A model generated the notes under the pieces. That model worked only from the letters and a program-made list of their open reading frames with translations. It was not told the origin of the DNA and searched no databases. A DNA stretch of 19,465 nt from CAZQQN01 sp964549595 (GTDB lineage Bacteria; Bacteroidota; Bacteroidia; CAILMK01; CAYYUA01). Made by a program: the position numbers and the translations under genes. Numbering within the stretch: position 1 is the first letter of the stretch; each line of letters begins with the position of its first letter. Shown here piece after piece: positions 7,934 to 15,480 of this stretch. The DNA lies in assembly GCA_964549595.1 (NCBI GenBank), contig CAZJWK010000048.1, positions 1-19,465 of the forward strand, in the 5' to 3' direction.

Positions 7934-8030
7934 ATCCCCGTCTCAAGGTTTGGGCTACTTTCCCTGACGTTCCCCTTTCCTCTTGGATGATCCTTTTCCT
8001 TGAGTTTCCTAAAACTTTTGAGACGGGGAT
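7934..8030. repeat. 97-bp unit bounded by 13-bp perfect inverted repeats
   Basis: The left arm ATCCCCGTCTCAA (7934-7946) and right arm TTGAGACGGGGAT (8018-8030) are exact reverse complements separated by 71 bases. The arms are G/C-rich in A/T-rich surroundings. The loop is too long for a simple terminator. The structure could be a miniature inverted-repeat element or a large hairpin in an RNA. No target-site duplication is obvious. Confidence 0.6.
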
Positions 8031-8142
8031 TTTAAAATGGGTTTTAACCAAAGGAAAAGTCTCCAAAACCACTTCATAAACCGTGAATTTTAAATCCAGA
8101 AGCTTGAACAGAATCTGTCATGAAGGTTATGGATGGATATCC

Positions 8143-8802
8143 TTAGTTAAATTTTTCCAGGAGGCCTTTTGTCACGCCTACTCTGGTAAATAAAGTAACC
8201 AGGTCTCCAGCAAGTATTTTGGTAGTGCCATCCGGTACAATCAAATTCTTTTCTCGTTTAATGGCTACTACCAAGCTCTCATTCGGAAGTAACTTTTTTT
8301 CATTAATTTCCTGAAGGTTTTTATCTATAAGCGGGGCGCCTTCTTTTACCCTTACTTCAATGATCTCGGCACCGTTTCCAAGATCCATAAAATCCTTAAC
8401 GCCCGGGCGTTGCAAGGTCCTATATAAAAATTGCCCATTTAAGCGGAAGGGGTTCCCTATGGTATCTATTCCTAATTCATCAAATAACTTTAAGTGCTCA
8501 TCATCGGTCACACCGCTAATCAAACGTTTAATCCCAAGCTCTTTCCCCAGCATCATCACTAATAAATTAACGGCATCATCATTCGTGGTAGCAATCATGG
8601 CATCCGCTTTCTCAGCGCCTGCCTCCCTGAGTTTTTCCACTGAACAGCCATCTGCATTAATAACAAGGCAATCAATATTCGCACTGGTCCATTGGGCTTT
8701 GGCTTCATTTTTTTCCAAAACTACCACCTCATGGTTGTCTTTGGCGGCAAGTTCGATAACATGCCTTCCTGTTCTTCCGGCTCCAATAATAACAATATAC
8801 AT
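8143..8802 (-). CDS. trkA: Trk/Ktr potassium uptake regulatory subunit (single RCK unit)
   Basis: This encodes a 219-residue cytoplasmic protein that forms the gating ring of a potassium uptake channel and binds nucleotide. The RCK_N Rossmann domain shows GAGRTGRH (7-14) and the acidic residue at the end of strand 2 (Glu30 in VVVLEKN). RCK_C covers about 135-215, with a PDGTTKILAGDLV segment typical of its last strands. At about 220 residues it holds one RCK unit, like KtrA, whereas enterobacterial TrkA has two. The frame opens at an ATG at 8817 (MIKRF-M), but I chose 8802 because the family begins directly with the first Rossmann strand (MYIVIIGAG). It lies 137 bp downstream of trkH on the same strand, so the two probably form the complete transporter. 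Confidence 0.88.
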   Translation of the reverse strand: MYIVIIGAGRTGRHVIELAAKDNHEVVVLEKNEAKAQWTSANIDCLVINADGCSVEKLREAGAEKADAMIATTNDDAVNLLVMMLGKELGIKRLISGVTDDEHLKLFDELGIDTIGNPFRLNGQFLYRTLQRPGVKDFMDLGNGAEIIEVRVKEGAPLIDKNLQEINEKKLLPNESLVVAIKREKNLIVPDGTTKILAGDLVTLFTRVGVTKGLLEKFN

Positions 8803-8939
8803 AAAACGCTTGATCATTTAGCTTTAAAAAGCGGGTTCAATGTTAAGGTTTTTTGCCTGATTCATTTTTCACCTATCGATTTAAAGCCTTTCATAAAGTA
8901 ATTACTAAATGATTAAAATCATTAATCCCCTTCAGTACT

Positions 8940-10568
8940 TCAGAATTTAACCATCCGCATTCCAAAAATGAAAGTCCTGAATAGGGCTAAAACAGGAAAT
9001 ATCTCCAGTCTGCCTGTCCACATTTGAAGGATGTAGAACAATTCAATCGGCTTTGCCATATCCGGATCGGTTATACCTGTTGACAGGCCAACCGTACCCT
9101 GGGCTGAAGCAGATTCAAAAAATGCATCCGCCATGGTCAAATCGCCCTGACAAAAATGCAAGGTAATCAATGTACCCAAAAGAATCAAGGTAAGGTAAAG
9201 AAACGCCATTATGGCCACTTCTGAAAGCCATTTATGCATATAACCCGAACTGAAGTTCTGATGATCAAAGTGAACCGTTTGAATAGAATCTTTAGGCAAA
9301 AAGTGTTTGTTGATCTGCCACCAAACGCCCCTGGCAATAACCAGGGCCCGCACCAATTTTATGCCTCCTGTTGTGGACCCGGCAGCTCCCCCAATTATTA
9401 ATGCCCCGCAAACCAAAAATATAATGGCTTCACTCGACCATAAACCAATCTCACCCGTTTGCCATCCGGTTCCGGTTAAGCCACTTATATATTGGAAAAA
9501 ACCAACCCGAAACGGCTCCGTCACATTACCAGCGCTGAATAATAAAAATACCAATAGTAATCCCCCCAGGATAATACCGCTTAGGAGGGCCGCTGTTTGG
9601 ATATCCCGCCAAATTACCCGAATACTTTTTTCATTAAATAACTTGAAATAAAAAGGTAAGGAAAGGGCTCCCATTATCATGGGCAGGTAATGTAATAATT
9701 CCATGGGTAAGGAATTGTAACCGGCTATACTGTCATCCAGGGTACTAAAGCCCCCTGTGGCCTGACCTGTCATGGCATGATTAATGGCATTGAAAGCCAT
9801 TTCACCCATTCCATAATCCGGCATAATCAAAATACCACCCAAAAAAAGAATAAAGAAGGTGAATAAGGTTAAGCCAAGGTATATCTTCCATATCGCCCGT
9901 GTAGTACCTATGATATTGGGTCTAAGCTTTTCTCCGCTGTATTCGGAGCCATATAGGTTTAAAATGCCCTGTCCGGGAGATTGCCGAAGTATTGCCAAAG
10001 AAAGTACAATAAATCCCACACCGCCTATCCATTGTCCTAAAGAACGATAGAAAAGTAACCCTTTGCCTATGGAAGGTTCATGGACTGCCATGGTCAAACC
10101 GGTGGTCGTGTAGGCACTCATGCTTTCAAACAGAGCATGAAGTGGGTTGCGAAAATTCAATAGACTGGATGTATAAGTTTTCCCTTCTGGTATGAATTCC
10201 CTGGCCACCTCTATGGGTGTTAAATAGGCAGTCAAAAAAAATGGCAAAGCCCCTAAAATAGCAAGGGATAGCCAACCAGTGGCCGCTATTATAAGGGCAT
10301 ATTTGTTATGTGGCTCGGGTGAATCGTAAAAAACATTGTAAAAAATCAAACCCAGAGAGGCTGTTATAGCAGCCGAGGTTATAAATCCCAGGGCTGTATA
10401 ATACTCGCCATAGATCAATGATACCAATAAAGGTAGTAGCATCAGACCACCCTGAAGCATCAATAACCCCCCGATTTGTTTAAAAACGGATTTCAAGATC
10501 TTGGCGCTTTTGGTTATTAGAAATGGTGGTGATAAAAGGATTTTTTTCTTCTTAAGCAAAATTAGCAT
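8940..10568 (-). CDS. trkH: Trk/Ktr potassium uptake membrane subunit
   Basis: This encodes a 542-residue polytopic inner-membrane protein, the ion-conducting subunit partnered by the TrkA-type gene downstream. All four pore-loop filter motifs of the TrkH/KtrB superfamily are visible: TTTGLT (about residue 156), ATGGFST (about 272), TGTGWQTG (about 366) and GTVGLSTG (about 493). Each carries the filter glycine. A family-like first segment, GLLMLQGGLMLLPLLVSLIY, begins around residue 33. The frame opens at a TTG at 10592, but I place the start at the ATG at 10568. Family alignment would even allow a start further in, because the first 25 residues (Lys/Leu-rich) precede the usual N-terminus. 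A strong stem-loop straddles this ATG. The 137-bp gap before trkA (8803-8939) shows nothing notable. Confidence 0.88.
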   Translation of the reverse strand: MLILLKKKKILLSPPFLITKSAKILKSVFKQIGGLLMLQGGLMLLPLLVSLIYGEYYTALGFITSAAITASLGLIFYNVFYDSPEPHNKYALIIAATGWLSLAILGALPFFLTAYLTPIEVAREFIPEGKTYTSSLLNFRNPLHALFESMSAYTTTGLTMAVHEPSIGKGLLFYRSLGQWIGGVGFIVLSLAILRQSPGQGILNLYGSEYSGEKLRPNIIGTTRAIWKIYLGLTLFTFFILFLGGILIMPDYGMGEMAFNAINHAMTGQATGGFSTLDDSIAGYNSLPMELLHYLPMIMGALSLPFYFKLFNEKSIRVIWRDIQTAALLSGIILGGLLLVFLLFSAGNVTEPFRVGFFQYISGLTGTGWQTGEIGLWSSEAIIFLVCGALIIGGAAGSTTGGIKLVRALVIARGVWWQINKHFLPKDSIQTVHFDHQNFSSGYMHKWLSEVAIMAFLYLTLILLGTLITLHFCQGDLTMADAFFESASAQGTVGLSTGITDPDMAKPIELFYILQMWTGRLEIFPVLALFRTFIFGMRMVKF

Positions 10569-10586
10569 TTTACTTAAGAAGAAAAA
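10543..10586 (-). promoter_or_regulatory. 14-bp perfect inverted repeat with the trkH ATG in its loop
   Basis: The left arm TTTTTCTTCTTAAG (10543-10556) and right arm CTTAAGAAGAAAAA (10573-10586) are exact reverse complements around a 16-base loop. On the minus strand the loop reads TAAAATGCTAATTTTG and contains the putative trkH start codon. If transcribed, it would be a long A/U-rich hairpin over the translation start, a possible control point. Alternatively it is a side effect of Lys/Phe-rich codons. Confidence 0.5.
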
Positions 10587-10951
10587 TTTCAATTCAAATA
10601 ATTAAAGGATATTACTGGGAAAAAATCAGCCCATTTTGGTTACTTTAGAACACTCCTAATGGTCATTTTGTGTCTGGGCTCAAACAGCTTAATCCAGAGG
10701 AACCAGAGGCGTGGCACGGTTAAACCACGAATATGGCTTACATGCTTAATGCGCTTGATAAAATCGTACCATGCCTTACTCTATTATTCCCTCGGTTAAA
10801 AATATGCTACGTTATTCCGCCATTGCCCTGAGAGAAGGGAACCAATCATCACTTATTTTCGTCCAGAAGGCTAACACTTTGAAATTTGAAGGTTCTACTA
10901 TGATTTTTGAAAATGTTTTTGGGAAGTTTTGATTGAGTAATTAAACACCCG

Positions 10952-11307
10952 TTTAAGTTGAGAGCCTGCCATTTAGGGGCCGGGCCCTTCTATTGAACCC
11001 CTATTAAGGAAATCCTCCCAATCAGTTGATTCGTATGGGCACTTTTCTGCCGATGATTAATCCGTTGAAGTTGGTTGAGGAATGGTAATGAAACTTTCAC
11101 GCAAAGACTGCAAAGGGATTCACGCCAAGCTAGCAAAGAGCTTACTATAAATTTCCCTCAGCGCTCTTTTTGTGGTTTCGTTTTGCGTACTCTGCGTGAA
11201 AGTTTTAGAAAGACTTCCTATTAGAGATTAACTGGGCAGAATCAGAGGCTTTGAATACTGCCAGGGGCATTTTGTTTAAGGACAAATCAGGAGTTCTGAA
11301 TTTTTAA
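10952..11307 (+). repeat. Dispersed repeat, copy A (left flank of the TetR/ABC operon)
   Basis: This non-coding segment is repeated in the same orientation at 17549-17905. Over 162 gap-free aligned columns (11051-11212 against 17646-17807) I counted 20 mismatches by eye, so about 88% identity; the outer parts are more diverged and need gaps. The core (11094-11202) is a large imperfect inverted repeat of CTTTCACGCA...TGCGTGAAAG type, with several internal TTTGCGTG or CACGCCAAG words. The many transitions suggest an old duplication or an element family. Confidence 0.85.
11094..11202. repeat. Imperfect long hairpin at the core of repeat copy A
   Basis: The left arm begins CTTTCACGCAAAGACTGCAAAG and the right arm ends TTTTGCGTACTCTGCGTGAAAG. 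The outer 10 bases pair exactly, and pairing continues imperfectly inward to about 50 bases per arm. The equivalent in copy B is 17689-17797. Hairpins of this type, rich in TTTGCGTG words, resemble short non-autonomous repeat families in Bacteroidota genomes (recollection, not tested). Confidence 0.65.
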
Positions 11308-11362
11308 AAACCCCTTCACGCCTCTTAATTAGATCATTTAGGTTCAATTTTTTAATTAACCT

Positions 11363-11395
11363 TTTGGTCAATTAAAATAATGGTTTTTACCTTTG
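11363..11395 (+). promoter_or_regulatory. Bacteroidota-type promoter of the tetR operon
   Basis: The -33 element TTTG (11363-11366) and the -7 element TACCTTTG (11388-11395) are separated by 21 bases, an exact match to TTTG / TAnnTTTG. Transcription would start near 11402, about 28 bases before the ATG at 11430. Confidence 0.7.
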
Positions 11396-11413
11396 ACTAA
11401 ACATTCAGTCAAA
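11392..11413 (+). promoter_or_regulatory. Palindromic operator overlapping the tetR -7 element
   Basis: The half-sites TTTGACT (11392-11398) and AGTCAAA (11407-11413) are exact inverted repeats around 8 bases. The site overlaps the end of the -7 element and the expected transcription start, where binding of a TetR dimer would block initiation. It is the probable autoregulatory operator of the adjacent regulator. Confidence 0.7.
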
Positions 11414-11429
11414 AAATTCTTTTAAACCT

Positions 11430-12008
11430 ATGGCACCCAAAACCGAGGCTCAATTAGAAAATTTGAGAAAAACCCGCAGGAAAAAAATCTTAGAGGCTGC
11501 CCTGGAATTGTTTGCCATGAATGGTTTCCGTGAAACGTCTATAAGCAATATTGCGAAAAAAGCCAATATATCCAAAGGATTGGTCTACAATTATTTTCAA
11601 AACAAGGAAAGCATTTTAGAGGCTATTATTGAAGGGGCCATGCAAGAGGGTGAAAAAATCCTGGATGAAAACACTCCGGAAGACCCAAAAGCCAGCCTAA
11701 AACAAATATTCGAAGCTTTTTTCGAGGAGATCAAAAAAAATCAGCAATATTGGAAACTTATAACCTCTCTGGGCTTAAGGATGGCTGAATTTCCAAGAAT
11801 AAGTCAATTAATAAAAGACCGATTGAACCAATACATCGAAATCATCAAGAAGCTTTTCCAAGATGCAGGAATCCCCAATCCCGAAGAAGAAGCCTGGGTG
11901 GTCGGTGCTACATTTGATGGCATCACGCTCCATTTCTTATTAGAAGGCAAAGAATACCCGCTCGACAAAGTCAAAAACTTTTTAATCGATAAATACACAA
12001 AATTTTGA
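11430..12008 (+). CDS. TetR/AcrR-family transcriptional regulator
   Basis: This encodes a 192-residue repressor-type protein. The N-terminal DNA-binding domain (about residues 15-65) shows the family pattern ILEAALELFAMNGF, then TSISNIAKKANISKGLVYNYF with the recognition helix, then NKESIL. The remainder is the helical ligand-binding and dimerisation domain; the ligand is unknown. It is the first gene of a six-gene plus-strand operon. The next gene's ATG comes 5 bp after its stop, and a TTG alternative would overlap the stop. A perfect inverted repeat on its promoter suggests it represses itself and therefore the whole envelope operon. The ligand may be a substrate of that system, such as a lipid or amphiphile (inference). 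Confidence 0.9.
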   Translation: MAPKTEAQLENLRKTRRKKILEAALELFAMNGFRETSISNIAKKANISKGLVYNYFQNKESILEAIIEGAMQEGEKILDENTPEDPKASLKQIFEAFFEEIKKNQQYWKLITSLGLRMAEFPRISQLIKDRLNQYIEIIKKLFQDAGIPNPEEEAWVVGATFDGITLHFLLEGKEYPLDKVKNFLIDKYTKF

Positions 12009-12013
12009 AAATC

Positions 12014-12778
12014 ATGAAACAAGCGCCAATCTTACTTTTAGCGGTATTTTTAACCCTTGGTTCTTTCAATTTTTTACAGGCTCAGAAAAAGGATGCAAAA
12101 GCCATTGTGAAAAAAGCCGATCAAAAATTCAGAGGGGAGAGCCAAATGGCGAAAATGTCAATGAAAATCGTAAGGCCTGACTGGACTCGCGAGATCAGCA
12201 TGAAAACCTGGTCCCTTGGGAAAAAATACAGCTTAACCTTGATAACCGCACCTGCCAAGGAAAAAGGCCAGGTATTTCTGAAAAGAAAAAATGAAATCTG
12301 GCATTGGATACCCGATATCGAACGGATGATAAAACTTCCCCCTTCCATGATGATGCAATCCTGGATGGGCTCCGATTTTAACAATAATGACCTTATTCGC
12401 GAATCCTCTATCGTTACGGATTACAACCATTCATTAATCAGCTCTGAAACCATTAATGGCGAACCATGCCATAAAATCGAAATGACCCCAAAACCTGATG
12501 CACCGGTAGTTTGGTCGAAAGTCATTACGTGGATTCACAAAGAAGAAAATTACCAGCTTAAGTCAAAGTTTTATGGTGAAAACGGTGATTTGGTGGATGT
12601 CATAAAGTTTTCAAACGTCAGGGAGGTCGATAACCGAAGGATACCCACAAAACTCACCATGATCCCAAAAGATAAGGAGGACCACAAAACCATTCTAAAC
12701 TATGAAAATATAGATTACGGAGTAAACGTTGAACCTGGTTTTTTCTCCAAGCAAAATATGAGGAAACTTAGTAGATAG
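12014..12778 (+). CDS. LolA-like outer-membrane lipoprotein-sorting protein family, periplasmic
   Basis: This encodes a 254-residue secreted protein with a signal peptide (about residues 1-23, ending FLQA) and a LolA/LolB-like half-barrel domain. Recognisable features are the KADQKFRGESQMAKMSM opening, the KGQVFLKRKNEIWHWIPDIERMIKLPP block, SWMGSDFNNNDL, and a C-terminal DYGVNVEPGFFS segment. I recognise this as the LolA-like family annotated as outer membrane lipoprotein-sorting proteins. These are longer than LolA and are often encoded beside membrane transporters. The likely role is a periplasmic shuttle for a lipid or acylated cargo. I place the start at the ATG at 12014, rather than the TTG at 12005 overlapping the tetR stop, because it gives a clean signal peptide. 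A 156-base gap (12779-12934) before the first permease shows no terminator. Confidence 0.82.
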   Translation: MKQAPILLLAVFLTLGSFNFLQAQKKDAKAIVKKADQKFRGESQMAKMSMKIVRPDWTREISMKTWSLGKKYSLTLITAPAKEKGQVFLKRKNEIWHWIPDIERMIKLPPSMMMQSWMGSDFNNNDLIRESSIVTDYNHSLISSETINGEPCHKIEMTPKPDAPVVWSKVITWIHKEENYQLKSKFYGENGDLVDVIKFSNVREVDNRRIPTKLTMIPKDKEDHKTILNYENIDYGVNVEPGFFSKQNMRKLSR

Positions 12779-12934
12779 CCTTAGAAAAAACTTAAGCAAC
12801 TGTCATTAAAAGGTTTAGTATGGTTAATATGTTGAAGTTCATGGGTTAAAAAACCAAATTTTCCGGTCAATGATAAATGGGCTAAGCAAATGCCGCCCGT
12901 ATTCAAAATCCAATTATTCAGTAAAATTTAGATT

Positions 12935-14155
12935 ATGCTATTGAAATTAGCCTGGCGGAATATCTGGCGCAATAAAAAAAGAACCTGGATAACCATTGCC
13001 TCTATTTGTTTTTCAGTCATTCTGGCTTTTTTAATGCGCTCCATGCAGGAGGGTTCCTACACTAATATGATCGATAATGTAGCCGGATTTTATACCGGCT
13101 ATGCCCAAATCCAGGATACGAGTTATTGGGAGAAAAAATCCCTTGAGCAAACCTTTGCATATAAAGATTCTTTAAAGCAAAAGTTTGAACAAAATGACAT
13201 ACCCCACTTGGAGCATTTTGTTCCGCGGCTGGAAGCTTTTGCTTTAGCTTCCTCAGGGAAACTTACCAAAGGTTCTATGATATTGGGCATTGATCCGGAT
13301 AAGGAAAAGGCTTTAATGAATCCCGGAAAGAACCTTATTGAAGGGCAATATTTACAAGCCGGTGAAAACGCCATCTTACTGAGTCAAGGGTTGGCCAAAA
13401 ATATCCGGATCAAAGTCGGGGATACAGTGGTATTATTAGGCAAAGGTTACCATGGTGTCACAGCAGCAGGCAAATACCCGGTTAAGGGAATTGTGAAACT
13501 TGCTTCACCGGATTTAAACAAAAGGTTGTCCTTTTTACCCCTTACACAAGCGCAAAGCCTTTTTAATTGCCGCAACCGGCTAACCTCGATCGCTTTGATG
13601 ACCCCGGAGCAGGAAAATGTGAAACCGTTAACCAAGAACCTGGAGCGTACCTTAGGCAACCAATACGAGGTTATGACCTGGAAAGAAATGAACCCGGAAA
13701 TGGTTCAGGCTATACAAGCAGACCGGGGAAGTGGCGTAATCATGTTATTGATCCTTTACATAGTAATCGGATTCGGCATATTCGGAACCGTTATCATGAT
13801 GACCATGGAAAGAAGAAGGGAATTTGCTATTCTAATCGGGATTGGAATGCACCGTACCCGGCTGGCTTTGGTCACTTTGCTCGAAACGATAATGATTGCC
13901 TTTTCCGGGATAATAATCGGAGTCCTCGGGGGATTACCCATTCTTACTTATTTGCATTTCAACCCCATTCCCTTATCGGGTAAAACCGCAGAATTGACTA
14001 AAAGTTTTGGTATAGAACCCGTCCTACCTTTTTCCCTTGAACCTTCCGTTTTTACCAGCCAAGCCGTTATTGTATTGTTCATTGCCCTTTTGACAGCATT
14101 TTACCCGATTACTAATGTTACTCGGCTCCATGTGGTTAATCAAATGAATAATTAA
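12935..14155 (+). CDS. FtsX/LolCE-type ABC transporter permease (first of two)
   Basis: This encodes a 406-residue inner-membrane permease of the type VII (MacB/LolCDE) ABC architecture. One N-terminal membrane helix (about 18-38) is followed by a large periplasmic domain (about 45-265) and three C-terminal helices (about 268-292, 310-340, 375-397), with the cytoplasmic coupling motif METRRREFAIL-like (MERRREFAILIGIG) after the second helix. Such permeases do not carry substrate through a pore. They drive extraction of lipids or lipoproteins, or mechanical work, from the periplasmic side. The opening KLAWRNIWRNKKR resembles that of the next gene, KLAWRNVWRNKIR, so the pair are paralogues forming a heterodimer with the ATPase downstream. 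Confidence 0.87.
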   Translation: MLLKLAWRNIWRNKKRTWITIASICFSVILAFLMRSMQEGSYTNMIDNVAGFYTGYAQIQDTSYWEKKSLEQTFAYKDSLKQKFEQNDIPHLEHFVPRLEAFALASSGKLTKGSMILGIDPDKEKALMNPGKNLIEGQYLQAGENAILLSQGLAKNIRIKVGDTVVLLGKGYHGVTAAGKYPVKGIVKLASPDLNKRLSFLPLTQAQSLFNCRNRLTSIALMTPEQENVKPLTKNLERTLGNQYEVMTWKEMNPEMVQAIQADRGSGVIMLLILYIVIGFGIFGTVIMMTMERRREFAILIGIGMHRTRLALVTLLETIMIAFSGIIIGVLGGLPILTYLHFNPIPLSGKTAELTKSFGIEPVLPFSLEPSVFTSQAVIVLFIALLTAFYPITNVTRLHVVNQMNN

Positions 14156-14206
14156 AATGGCAATCTTTAATTTCTTCAAAACAAAGCACCGGAAAACAAA
14201 CGCTGT

Positions 14207-15424
14207 ATGATATTTAAATTAGCATGGCGAAACGTCTGGCGCAATAAAATAAGAAGTGGTGTGCTTCTTCTGGCCATTACTTTTGGCCTTTGGGGCGGAA
14301 TTTCCGCAATGGGTATCATGTCCGGGATGAACGACCAAAGAATACAAAATTTCCTTAAAACCCAGGTTTCCCACATACAAATTCATAACCCGGATTTTGT
14401 ACAAGACCGGGACATAACCAAAACCCTGGAAAACCCCGAAAAACACCTGCAAAAAATCCGAAATTACCCCAAAGTAAAGGGAGCGGCTTCCCGCTTAGTG
14501 GTAAACGGAATGATTTCTTCTCCCACCAACAGTTCCGGTGTACAAATCAATGGCATAAACCCGGATGATGAGAAACAGGTAACAAACCTTTACCAAAAAA
14601 TCCGAAAAGGCTCTTATTTCGGAAAGGCGGATAAAACCTCGGTGCTGATCGGAGATAAGCTGGCCGGCCAATTAGGAGTAAAAAAGGGGTCAAAGGTCGT
14701 CCTGAATTTCCAGGATACCAACGGAGAAATTACCTCCGGAGCATTCACAATAGTCGGCACTTTTGAAACTTCCAATGCCCAATTTGACAAATCCCAGGTT
14801 TTCATACCCAAAACCAAGGCTTTTGATTTACTTGACCAGAAGGGTATAATCCATGAAATAGCCATATTTTTAAAGGACAAGAAGCAAACGCCGGAAATAG
14901 TAGACCAATTAAAAGCCAAAATGCCCGAAAGTTATTTGGTCCAAAGCTGGCGTGATATTAAGCCAAGTCTGGCTTACATCAATGATTTCAGCACCCAGAT
15001 GCTTTATTTCATCCTCATTATCATTCTGCTTGGCCTGGCTTTCGGAATTTTAAATACTATGTTAATGGCCGTAATGGAGAGAACGCGGGAATTAGGAATG
15101 CTTTTGGCAGTAGGTATGGATAAACTTAGTGTGTTCAGGATGGTCATTCTCGAAACCATTTTCCTCTCCATTCAAGGGGGAATTTTGGGTTTACTCATTA
15201 GTTCAGGTACGATTAAATATTTCGGGGAACAAGGCATTAATTTAGGCGCATTTTCAGAAGGAATGGCCAGTTTTGGGTATACGGACAAAATTTACCCGGT
15301 TTTGGATTTCTACCATTATCCCTTAATAGCCGGCTTAGTGATTCTTACTGCCCTTTTATCAGCCATTTATCCGGCCTGGAAAGCCCTAAAGCTAAACCCG
15401 GCAGAAGCCATAAGGCATTTTTAA
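14207..15424 (+). CDS. FtsX/LolCE-type ABC transporter permease (second of two)
   Basis: This encodes a 405-residue paralogue of the preceding permease. It has an N-terminal helix (about 16-38), a periplasmic MacB_PCD-like domain (about 40-260) and three C-terminal helices (about 268-295, 310-335, 370-392). MERTRELGMLLAVGM is the coupling segment contacting the ATPase. It ends LKLNPAEAIRHF, the common PaEAlR-type end of LolC/LolE/MacB permeases. The pair differ enough across the periplasmic domain to be a heterodimer of LolC/LolE type. The gap from the first permease is 51 bp, and 56 bp follow before the ATPase, with no terminator, supporting one transcript. The transported molecule is not readable from sequence. 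Confidence 0.87.
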   Translation: MIFKLAWRNVWRNKIRSGVLLLAITFGLWGGISAMGIMSGMNDQRIQNFLKTQVSHIQIHNPDFVQDRDITKTLENPEKHLQKIRNYPKVKGAASRLVVNGMISSPTNSSGVQINGINPDDEKQVTNLYQKIRKGSYFGKADKTSVLIGDKLAGQLGVKKGSKVVLNFQDTNGEITSGAFTIVGTFETSNAQFDKSQVFIPKTKAFDLLDQKGIIHEIAIFLKDKKQTPEIVDQLKAKMPESYLVQSWRDIKPSLAYINDFSTQMLYFILIIILLGLAFGILNTMLMAVMERTRELGMLLAVGMDKLSVFRMVILETIFLSIQGGILGLLISSGTIKYFGEQGINLGAFSEGMASFGYTDKIYPVLDFYHYPLIAGLVILTALLSAIYPAWKALKLNPAEAIRHF

Positions 15425-15480
15425 ATCAGTGAACCCGAAAAGAAATATTAGTGACATTGATTACCTAAAAAATAAAGACC

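Larger units (their letters stand above)
7652..8142. other. Non-coding stretch upstream of the sigma gene
   Basis: This is 491 bases without a supportable gene. A 66-codon frame at 7879-8079 lies across an inverted repeat and resembles nothing I recognise. The stretch holds the promoter-like block next to the sigma gene and a 97-bp inverted-repeat unit (7934-8030). It also has a weak 8-bp inverted pair (CAAAGAAT at about 7817, ATTCTTTG at about 7873). On the minus strand it follows the stop of trkA. Confidence 0.6.
10569..11429. other. Large divergent intergenic region between trkH and tetR
   Basis: This is 861 bases between divergently transcribed genes. Positions 10600-10950 show no recognisable gene. 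An open frame of 53 codons at 10771-10932 exists but looks like nothing known. Positions 10952-11307 are copy A of a dispersed repeat also found at 17549-17905. The last 70 bases hold a good promoter and a palindromic operator for tetR. Confidence 0.65.

Noticed and set aside
7879..8079. 66-codon plus-strand open frame
   Set aside because: It runs across the 13-bp inverted repeats, has no family resemblance and no clear promoter; a stop-free frame of this size is expected by chance.
8360..8821. Long open frame antisense to trkA
   Set aside because: It is the shadow of a well-supported coding gene on the other strand.
10771..10932. 53-codon open frame between trkH and tetR
   Set aside because: It has a readable start and stop but no recognisable domain, no promoter match and no coupling to neighbours. 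I could not separate it from chance.
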